Source: [Mycobacterium] vasticus (GTDB lineage: Bacteria > Actinomycetota > Actinomycetes > Mycobacteriales > Mycobacteriaceae). Taken from it: a DNA stretch of 12,245 bases. Of the stretch, positions 7,033 to 12,245 are shown in pieces. A model generated the notes under the pieces. It did not search any database. It was given only the letters and a program-made list of their open reading frames with translations, and was not told the origin of the DNA. The position numbers were made by a program, and so were the translations under genes. How positions within the stretch are numbered: position 1 is the stretch's first letter; the number at the start of each line of letters is the position of its first letter. The stretch spans positions 3,748,332 through 3,760,576 of the forward strand of contig NZ_CP084028.1 in NCBI RefSeq assembly GCF_020181595.1, given 5' to 3'.

Positions 7033-7445
7033 CACTTCTCCCCGATGGTCAGTGTCGCCGTGGCGATCACGTGATCGCCAAGGCTGTTGTTACCGATGAC
7101 TTTCACGGTTAGAAGAGGTCCGTCCGCTGTGTTTTCCACCGCGGTCACCTCACCGCTGAAGGTGACGGTGTCGTAGGCGTACCACGGCACGCCCAGCCGC
7201 AGCCCGATCGAGCGGATCACCGCGTTCGAACCGGCCCAGTCGGTGATGTAGCGCTGCACCAGACCGGTGTCGGTGAGGATGTTGACGAAGATGTCCTTGG
7301 ACCCCTTGGCCTGGGCCTTGTCCCGGTCGTGGTGTACATCCTGGTAGTCCCGGGTGGCGATGGCGGTGGACACGATGAACGTCGGGTCGCCGTAGATCGC
7401 CAGCTCGGGCAGCTTGGTGCCCACTTGCACAGTCGGAGCGCTCAT
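7032..7445 (-). CDS. chsH1: MaoC-like enoyl-CoA hydratase subunit ChsH1
   Basis: This is the small catalytic subunit of the ChsH1-ChsH2 hydratase, which hydrates the 17(20)-ene propenoyl-CoA side chain left after ChsE1-ChsE2. The single hot-dog domain is 137 residues long (Rv3541c 129). The MaoC-type active site is TRDYQDVHHDRDKA, with Asp33 and His38 aligned with Asp29 and His34 of the M. tuberculosis protein; the block SKDIFVNILTDTGLVQRY follows. The ATG at 7445 is preceded by an AAGGGGG-type ribosome site. The frame is open further upstream, but that part lies inside chsH2 and the family starts here. ATGA overlap with the chsH2 stop and TGATG overlap with the ltp2 start show tight translational coupling of the three partners. 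Confidence 0.95.
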   Translation of the reverse strand: MSAPTVQVGTKLPELAIYGDPTFIVSTAIATRDYQDVHHDRDKAQAKGSKDIFVNILTDTGLVQRYITDWAGSNAVIRSIGLRLGVPWYAYDTVTFSGEVTAVENTADGPLLTVKVIGNNSLGDHVIATATLTIGEK

Positions 7446-8416
7446 GCCCCGCCCCCTTCCACAGCCTCCCAGGCATACAGCGTCCACGCCGGACCCGCCT
7501 CACCGGCGGGGAAGTCGAGATAGGTTGCCCGAACCGGTATTCCGATCCGCACGGCGTCGGCGTCGACACCACGCAGCTCGCCGAGCATCCGCACACCCTC
7601 ATCAAGTTCGACCAGTGCGATCACGAACGGACACGCGCGGCCCGGCACCTTGGGTGCGTGGTGCACCACGTAGCTGAACACCGTGCCCTTGCCCGAGGAC
7701 ACGACGTAGTCGGTCTCTTCGGTCTTGTCCTTCCACAGGGCCGGCACCGGCGGGTGCTGCAGGCTCCCGTCCGGACGGAGCTGCAGGCGCAGCTCGTGTG
7801 CGGCCACCCCGTCCCAGAAGTACTTCGAATCACGCGACCAGGACGGCCGCATCATCTTGTCGGGATCCAGATCCTCCGGCACCGCAACGGATTCAGACCG
7901 GTCTTTCGGCAGGAACTTCAGGATGCGCCAGACCATGTCGGCCACGCATTCCGCGTCTTCGCCGCCGTTCACCCACCAGCGGATCTTCTGGGTGACGAAG
8001 TAGCCCTCACCCAGGCCGGTGGTCTTGGGTCCGACGATGTCGGTCACCTCGGCGGTGACGCTGACCTCTTCACCGGGGCGCAGGTAGCGGTGGTAGGTCT
8101 GCTCGCAGTTGGTCGCCACCACCCCGACATAGCCTGCGCCGTCGAACAATTCCATGATCTTGCCCAGTGGGTCGTCGGCGGGACGCTCCCCACCCAGGCC
8201 CATCATCGTCCACACCTGGATCATCGCCGGCGGTGCGACGATCCCCGGGTGGCCGGCGGCTTGGGCGGCCGCCTCGTCGGTGTAGATCGGGTTGGCGTCG
8301 CCGATCGCGTCGACCCAGTGCCGAATCATCGGCTGGTTCACCGGATCCCGGCCGGTACGCGGCGCACTGCGGCCGGAGGCCAGAATCTGTTCGATCCCGG
8401 AGGAAATGTCGGTCAT
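7442..8416 (-). CDS. chsH2: ChsH2: MaoC-like hydratase subunit with C-terminal DUF35 domain
   Basis: This is the partner of ChsH1 and the docking platform for Ltp2. The 324 residues form an N-terminal MaoC-type hot-dog (about 1-170, with RDPVNQPMIRHWVDAIGDANPIY and AGHPGIVAPPAMIQVW), a linker, and a C-terminal DUF35 OB-fold domain (about 196-318, with VHHAPKVPGRACPFVIALVELDEG). The hot-dog half lacks the Asp-His pair, so catalysis is left to ChsH1. The DUF35 zinc-ribbon segment (about 209-228, LRLQLRPDGSLQHPPVPALW) has no cysteines, so no metal site is expected there. The ATG at 8416 has AGGAG at 5-nt spacing and gives the family-like start MTDISSGIEQILASGRSAPRTG. An ATG at 8434 (six more residues) forms an ATGA overlap with the fadE29 stop and cannot be excluded. 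Equivalent to Rv3542c. Confidence 0.94.
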   Translation of the reverse strand: MTDISSGIEQILASGRSAPRTGRDPVNQPMIRHWVDAIGDANPIYTDEAAAQAAGHPGIVAPPAMIQVWTMMGLGGERPADDPLGKIMELFDGAGYVGVVATNCEQTYHRYLRPGEEVSVTAEVTDIVGPKTTGLGEGYFVTQKIRWWVNGGEDAECVADMVWRILKFLPKDRSESVAVPEDLDPDKMMRPSWSRDSKYFWDGVAAHELRLQLRPDGSLQHPPVPALWKDKTEETDYVVSSGKGTVFSYVVHHAPKVPGRACPFVIALVELDEGVRMLGELRGVDADAVRIGIPVRATYLDFPAGEAGPAWTLYAWEAVEGGGA

Positions 8417-8421
8417 CGCCT

Positions 8422-8426
8422 CTCCT
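8422..8426 (-). promoter_or_regulatory. Ribosome binding site that decides the chsH2 start
   Basis: On the minus strand AGGAG lies 5 nt before the ATG at 8416. It lies inside the extra codons that a start at 8434 would use, which favours 8416. Confidence 0.6.
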
Positions 8427-8430
8427 CGAC

Positions 8431-9594
8431 TCATCGGGGCACCCTCGGGACTTTGAGGCCGGAGGCCGCGATCATCTCGCGCATCACCTCGTTGACCCCG
8501 CCGCCGAAGGTGATCACCAGGTTGCGCTTGGTCTGAGCGTCCAACCAGTCCAACAATTCCGAGGTCGCCGGGTCCGCCGGATTGCCATAGCAGCCGACCA
8601 TCTCCTCGGCCAGCCGGCCGGCGTACTGGATGCGTTCGGTGCCGAACACCTTGGTGGCCGCGGCGTCGGCGACGTCGATGATCTCGCCTGCCGCGGCGAC
8701 CTGCCAGTTCAGCAGCTCGTTGATGCGGAACATGGCGTGGATCTCGCCAAGACCGCGCTTGACGGCGTCATGCGAGATAGGCGTGACACCGTCGCCGCCG
8801 GGTGTGGTGGCCCATGCGTGCACCTTGTCGTAGATGGCGCCGAACCGGCCGGCCGGACCCAGCATGACCCGCTCGTTGTTGAGCTGGGTGGTGATCAGCT
8901 TCCAGCCGCCGTTCTCCTCACCGACCAGCATGTCGGCCGGAACCCGCACATCGGTGTAGTAGGTGGCGTTGGTGTGATGCGCACCGTCGGACAGGATCAT
9001 CGGCGTGAATGAGTACCCCGGGTCCTTGGTGTCGACGATGAAGATCGAGATCCCCTTGTGCTTCACCGCGGTCGGATCGGTGCGGGCAGCCAGCCAGATG
9101 TAATCGGCATCATGCGCACCGGTGGTGAACACCTTCTGTCCGTTGATGATGTAGTGGTCACCATCACGAACCGCGGTGGTGCGCAACGACGCGAGGTCGG
9201 TGCCGGCCTCAGGCTCGGAGTAGCCGATCGCGAAATGCACTTCGCCGGCCAGGATCGCGGGCAGGAACTTCTTCTTCTGCGCCTCGTTGCCGTACACCTG
9301 CAGGGTCGGTCCGACGGTCTGCAGCGTCACCGCCGGCAGCGGAATGTCGGCGCGCTGCGCCTCGTTGACGAAGATCTGCTGCTCGATCGGCCCGAAGCCC
9401 AGACCACCGAACTCCTTGGGCCAGCCCACGCCGAGCTTGCCGTCACTGCCCATCCGCCGGATCACGGCCCGGTAGGCGTCATTGTGCCGGTCGACGGCCA
9501 TCGCGGCGGCCTCGTCCCGCGAGATCAGGGTGGCGAAGTATTCCCGCAGCTCGGACTGCAGCTTGCGCTGCTCCGGGGTCAGATCGACGAACAT
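8431..9594 (-). CDS. fadE29: Acyl-CoA dehydrogenase FadE29 (ChsE2), catalytic subunit
   Basis: With FadE28 it forms the alpha2beta2 dehydrogenase that introduces the double bond into the 3-carbon propionyl-CoA steroid side chain. At 387 residues it has exactly the length of Rv3543c. It has the ACAD N-terminal helical domain (about 1-120), the middle beta domain with FAIGYSEPEAGTDLASL (121-137) and TTGAHDADYIWLAARTD, and a C-terminal helical domain. Glu241 in LNNERVMLG fits the catalytic base reported for ChsE2. The end, FGGGVNEVMREMIA, is the usual ACAD C-terminal block in altered form. The ATG at 9594 has GGAG at 4-nt spacing and lies 16 bases inside the end of fadE28, so translation of the two subunits is probably coupled. 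A longer open frame upstream to 10173 is the shadow of fadE28. Confidence 0.96.
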   Translation of the reverse strand: MFVDLTPEQRKLQSELREYFATLISRDEAAAMAVDRHNDAYRAVIRRMGSDGKLGVGWPKEFGGLGFGPIEQQIFVNEAQRADIPLPAVTLQTVGPTLQVYGNEAQKKKFLPAILAGEVHFAIGYSEPEAGTDLASLRTTAVRDGDHYIINGQKVFTTGAHDADYIWLAARTDPTAVKHKGISIFIVDTKDPGYSFTPMILSDGAHHTNATYYTDVRVPADMLVGEENGGWKLITTQLNNERVMLGPAGRFGAIYDKVHAWATTPGGDGVTPISHDAVKRGLGEIHAMFRINELLNWQVAAAGEIIDVADAAATKVFGTERIQYAGRLAEEMVGCYGNPADPATSELLDWLDAQTKRNLVITFGGGVNEVMREMIAASGLKVPRVPR

Positions 9595-10592
9595 TGTGCT
9601 CCAAGGGTTTCGAGGCGATTCGACCGACCGCCCAGCAGGCGGTTCAAGTCCTTGATCGAGGAGTAGTAGCGGTCCATCGGGTAGTCGATGTCCATGCCCA
9701 TGCCGCCGTGCAGGTGATGACAGATCTGCATCATCGGCGGCGCCTGCGAGACGATCCAGTACCCGAGCACCGCCAGGTCGTCGCGGGTGTCCAGCCCGTT
9801 GGCCAACCGCCACACCACCGACGTCGCAGCCAGGGTGAGGGTGCGCGAGACGATGTAGACCTCGGAGAGCTGGGCGGCCACCGTCTGGAAGGTGGACAAC
9901 GGCCGGCCGAACTGCTCGCGGCTGCCGACGTAGTCGGCGGTGAGCCGCAACGCGCCGGCCACCAGGCCGGCGGCGAACGCCCCGATCATCGCCAGCGCCA
10001 ACTCGTTGACCCGGGCCACGGTGGCGCCGTCGAGCACCGCGTCGACGGCGGCGTCGGTGAACACCACCGCGTACTCGTCGCTGTGGTTGGCGGTCGGCGT
10101 CTTGGTCAACTGCACGCCGTCGGCCTTGGCCGAGATGACCGCCACCCCGGTGTCGGCGGTGACCAGGATCCACTCGGCCTGCTCGGCATACGCCACGCCG
10201 ATCTTGGTGCCCGACAACCGGTTACCGGCCAACGTGACCGCGGGCCGCTCAGGCAGTGCCGCGGCGGGCTCGTCGAGCGCGGCGGTCAGCACCGAGCCCT
10301 TGGCCACACCGGCCAGGTAGCGGTCCTGCTGTTCATCAGAGGCCAGGTCCAGCAGCGGAACCAGTCCGAGGCCGAGGGTCGCCAATGCGGGACTGATGGT
10401 CCCGTGCCGACCGATCTCGGTGAGCGCCGTGGCCACCTCGGAGAGCCCGACACCGTCACCACCGAGCCGCTCCGGCACGCCGAGCGCCGTCACTCCCCCG
10501 GCGACCAGCGCCTCCCAACTGTTGTCCCGGTCGAGCACCGACGTGACGACGTCGGCGACGGCCTGCTGTTCCGGATCGGGACTGAAGTCCAC
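9579..10592 (-). CDS. fadE28: Acyl-CoA dehydrogenase-like FadE28 (ChsE1), FAD-binding partner subunit
   Basis: This is the second subunit of the ChsE1-ChsE2 heterotetramer. The 337 residues are close to Rv3544c (339) and shorter than a full ACAD, because the middle beta domain is reduced. The C-terminal domain keeps FAD-binding features: REQFGRPLSTFQ (225-236) and LHGGMGMDIDYPMDRYY (294-310). No glutamate equivalent to Glu241 of FadE29 is evident; the matching region reads ARVNELALAMIG. In these complexes each FAD site is formed between the two different subunits. The start is the GTG at 10592, with AAGGAG 8 nt upstream, 18 bases after the cyp125 stop. It overlaps fadE29 by 16 bases. Confidence 0.95.
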   Translation of the reverse strand: MDFSPDPEQQAVADVVTSVLDRDNSWEALVAGGVTALGVPERLGGDGVGLSEVATALTEIGRHGTISPALATLGLGLVPLLDLASDEQQDRYLAGVAKGSVLTAALDEPAAALPERPAVTLAGNRLSGTKIGVAYAEQAEWILVTADTGVAVISAKADGVQLTKTPTANHSDEYAVVFTDAAVDAVLDGATVARVNELALAMIGAFAAGLVAGALRLTADYVGSREQFGRPLSTFQTVAAQLSEVYIVSRTLTLAATSVVWRLANGLDTRDDLAVLGYWIVSQAPPMMQICHHLHGGMGMDIDYPMDRYYSSIKDLNRLLGGRSNRLETLGAQCSSI

Positions 10593-10610
10593 CCCAAAAT
10601 CTCCTTGAAT

Positions 10611-11864
10611 CTAGTGAGCCACCGGGCATTTGCCGGTGTAGTCCATCTGCCAGTGCTTGATGCCGTTGAGCCATCCCGACCGCAACCGCTCCGGGGCGGC
10701 CAGCGGCCCCAGGTCCGGAACGTGGTCGGCCACCGCGTTGAAGATCAGGTCGATCGTCAACCGGGCCAGGTGCGTGCCGATGCAGTAGTGCGCACCGGTG
10801 CCGCCGAAGCCGACGTGCGGGTTGGGGTCGCGCAGGATGTTGAACTCGTGCGGGTTGTCGAACGCTTCCTCGTCGAAGTTGGCCGAGCGGTAGAACATCA
10901 CCACCCGCTGCCCCTTGCGGATCTGCGCGCCGGACAGCTCGTAGTCCTCCAGGGCGGTGCGCTGGAAGCAGATCACCGGGGAGGCCCACCGCACGATCTC
11001 GTCCGCGGTGGTCTTGGGGCGCTCGGACTTGAACAGCTCCCACTGGTCGGGGTGCTCGGAGAAGGCGATCATGCCGTGGGTGATCGAGTTGCGGGTGGTC
11101 TCGTTGCCGGCCACCGCCAGCATCACCACGAAGAAGCCGAACTCGTCGTCGGAGAGCTTCTCGCCGTCGACGTCGGCGTTGATCAGCGTGGTGACGATGT
11201 CTTCACCCGGGTTCTCCGCCTTGGCCGCGGCCAGCTGCATGGCGTACTGGATCAACGCAAGCGACGACATCTGCGGGTCGATGTCGGCGTACTCCGGGTC
11301 TTCGCTGCCGGTCATCTCGTTGGACCACTGGAACAGCTTGTCGCGGTCCTCCTGCGGCACCCCGAGCAGTCCGGCGATCGCCTGCAGCGGCAGCTCGCAA
11401 GAGACCTGCTCGACGAAGTCACCGGTGCCGGCCGCGGCGGCCTCGGCGACGATGGCCTGGGCGCGCTCGTGGAGTTCGTCCTGCAGGCGCCCGATGGCCC
11501 GCGGCGTGAAGCCCCGCGAGATGATCCGGCGCAGCCGGGTGTGGTGCGGTGCATCCATGTTGAGCATCACGAACCGCTGAACCTCGATGTTCTCCCGAGC
11601 CATGTCGTCCGGGAACCTCGGGATCACGCAGTTCTCGAAGCTGGAGAAGACATCGCTTCGCAGCGAAACCTCTTTGACGTCAGCGAGTTTGGTGACCGCC
11701 CAATAGCCGCCGTCGTTGAATCCGCCGCCCTTGCCGGGAGCCTGCTCGATCCAGCAGACCGGGGCCGACTTGCGCAGCTGAGCGAACTCCTTCTCGGGGA
11801 TGCCCTTGGCGATCAGGTCGGGGTCGAGGAAGTCGAACCCAGGCGGCAGTGTGGCACTGGACAT
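10611..11864 (-). CDS. cyp125: Cholesterol / cholest-4-en-3-one C26(27)-monooxygenase CYP125
   Basis: This P450 oxidises the terminal methyl of the cholesterol side chain to the carboxylic acid, which is then CoA-activated for beta-oxidation. The 417 residues match CYP125A1 of M. tuberculosis along the full length, minus its N-terminal extension of about 16 residues. Key elements are the I-helix AGNETT (252-257), ExxR in ADEIVR (Glu289/Arg292), and the heme motif FGGTGAHYCIG with Cys361 as thiolate ligand. The C-terminus GKCPVAH is typical of CYP125. The ATG at 11864 is preferred, with AAGGTGAG 7 nt upstream; the in-frame GTG at 11876 would add four residues but has almost no spacing to a ribosome site. 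It lies second in a tandem pair of P450 genes, 18 bases before fadE28. No KstR site lies directly upstream, so its promoter should precede the other P450, outside the window. Confidence 0.96.
   Translation of the reverse strand: MSSATLPPGFDFLDPDLIAKGIPEKEFAQLRKSAPVCWIEQAPGKGGGFNDGGYWAVTKLADVKEVSLRSDVFSSFENCVIPRFPDDMARENIEVQRFVMLNMDAPHHTRLRRIISRGFTPRAIGRLQDELHERAQAIVAEAAAAGTGDFVEQVSCELPLQAIAGLLGVPQEDRDKLFQWSNEMTGSEDPEYADIDPQMSSLALIQYAMQLAAAKAENPGEDIVTTLINADVDGEKLSDDEFGFFVVMLAVAGNETTRNSITHGMIAFSEHPDQWELFKSERPKTTADEIVRWASPVICFQRTALEDYELSGAQIRKGQRVVMFYRSANFDEEAFDNPHEFNILRDPNPHVGFGGTGAHYCIGTHLARLTIDLIFNAVADHVPDLGPLAAPERLRSGWLNGIKHWQMDYTGKCPVAH
10795..10838. repeat. 44-bp perfect direct repeat, copy 1 (within cyp125)
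   Basis: Identical to 12078-12121 at an offset of 1283 bp, within a longer stretch of high similarity between the two P450 genes (about 10631-10942 against 11914-12225). It encodes part of the conserved heme-binding loop, PNPHVGFGGTGAH. It reflects gene duplication, with strong selection or gene conversion. Confidence 0.8.
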
Positions 11865-11871
11865 CGGCGTA

Positions 11872-11879
11872 CTCACCTT
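11872..11879 (-). promoter_or_regulatory. Ribosome binding site that decides the cyp125 start
   Basis: On the minus strand AAGGTGAG stands 7 nt before the ATG at 11864 and contains the alternative GTG (11876-11874) within itself. This makes the ATG the better start. Confidence 0.55.
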
Positions 11880-11896
11880 CTTCTCGGTTTCGGTGC

Positions 11897-12245
11897 TCAG
11901 TGCGCGGCGGACTTGCCGGTGTAGTCGACCTGCCAGTGCTTGATGCCGTTGAGCCAGCCCGACCGCAACCGCGCGGGGCTCTCCAGCGGCCGCAGGTCCG
12001 GGATGTGGTCGGCGATCGCGTTGAACATCAGGCCGACGGTCATCCGGGCCAGGTGGGTGCCGATGCAGTAGTGCGCCCCGGTGCCGCCGAAGCCGACGTG
12101 CGGGTTGGGGTCGCGCAGGATATTGAACTGCTGCGGCTCGTCGAACACCTCGGCGTCGAAGTTGGCCGCCCGGTAGAACATCACCACCCGCTGGCCTTCC
12201 TTGATCAAGGTGCCGTTGAGGTCGTGATCGCGGGTGGCGGTGCGC
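11897..12245 (-). CDS. Second CYP125-like P450, C-terminal part (cut by window edge)
   Basis: This is the 3' end, 115 complete codons plus a partial codon, of a P450 gene immediately upstream of cyp125 and separated from it by 20 bases. The visible part starts near RTATRDHDLNG and continues through GQRVVMFYRAANFD to the heme motif HVGFGGTGAHYCIGTHLAR and the end WQVDYTGKSAAH. Over the last 100 or so residues it differs from the adjacent CYP125 at roughly 20 positions (about 80 percent identity by hand count), so the two arose by tandem duplication within the CYP125 family. The heme-cysteine region is intact, so nothing suggests a pseudogene. The I-helix, ExxR and start are outside the window. 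The operon probably begins with this gene or further upstream. Confidence 0.92.
   Translation of the reverse strand, partial: RTATRDHDLNGTLIKEGQRVVMFYRAANFDAEVFDEPQQFNILRDPNPHVGFGGTGAHYCIGTHLARMTVGLMFNAIADHIPDLRPLESPARLRSGWLNGIKHWQVDYTGKSAAH
12078..12121. repeat. 44-bp perfect direct repeat, copy 2 (within the upstream P450)
   Basis: Second copy of the repeat at 10795-10838, in the same orientation and at the equivalent codons. Recombination between the copies would delete 1283 bp and leave one chimeric P450 gene in frame. Confidence 0.8.

Noticed and set aside
5332..7074. 580-residue open frame on the plus strand
   Set aside because: It runs through tetR in another frame and antisense to ltp2. 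No recognisable domain; shadow frame.
9595..10173. Upstream extension of the fadE29 frame
   Set aside because: It lies wholly within fadE28 in a different frame, and FadE29 has its exact family length from the ATG at 9594.
9594..11924. 776-residue open frame on the plus strand
   Set aside because: It is antisense to fadE28, cyp125 and the tandem P450. Its His/Arg/Gly-rich low-complexity translation is typical of a shadow frame in high-GC DNA.
1..12245. Two edge P450 fragments as halves of one gene on a circular molecule
   Set aside because: The left piece is an N-terminal half and the right piece a C-terminal end, but nothing shows circularity and residues between them are missing. They are best treated as separate genes.
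1..12245. CRISPR array, tRNA, insertion sequence or prophage
   Set aside because: No regularly spaced repeats, no cloverleaf-forming sequence and no transposase or phage-like protein were seen; the window is nearly filled by metabolic genes.

Overview
The window is high-GC, almost fully coding DNA from an actinobacterium of the mycobacterial type, most likely a Mycobacterium/Mycolicibacterium. It holds the cholesterol side-chain and ring degradation locus that corresponds to Rv3537-Rv3545c of M. tuberculosis. Correspondences come from recognising the proteins; no database search was possible. Gene content, protein lengths, two perfect 14-bp KstR operators and a PE-PPE domain protein all point to mycobacteria.

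Layout. Positions 1-702 (minus) hold the N-terminal half of a CYP125-like P450, cut by the window edge. A 260-bp divergent promoter region (703-962) carries two KstR-type operators. Next on the plus strand are kstD (963-2651, 3-ketosteroid delta1-dehydrogenase) and the Rv3538/hsd4B-type MaoC hydratase (2657-3517). A secreted PE-PPE-domain serine hydrolase (3514-5133, minus) and a divergent TetR regulator (5234-5872, plus) follow, with a 10-bp perfect palindrome between them. The rest is one tight minus-strand operon, read from right to left: a CYP125-like P450 (3' part only, from 12245), a complete CYP125, fadE28/chsE1, fadE29/chsE2, chsH2, chsH1 and ltp2.

How the genes work together. CYP125 oxidises the terminal carbon (C26/27) of cholesterol or cholestenone. 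After earlier beta-oxidation rounds, the ChsE1-ChsE2 heterotetramer dehydrogenates the 3-carbon propionyl-CoA side chain. The ChsH1-ChsH2 hydratase adds water, and Ltp2, docked on the DUF35 domain of ChsH2, releases propionyl-CoA by retro-aldol cleavage to give a 17-keto steroid. KstD introduces the delta1 double bond that leads to ring opening. KstR would coordinate expression.

The main departures from the M. tuberculosis layout are extra CYP125-like genes on both edges, a PE-PPE hydrolase that has a Sec signal instead of a PPE domain and is inverted with its own TetR gene, and two convergent gene pairs that overlap by the same CTAA tetranucleotide. No RNA gene, insertion sequence or CRISPR array was seen. 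No intergenic stretch exceeds 300 bases.
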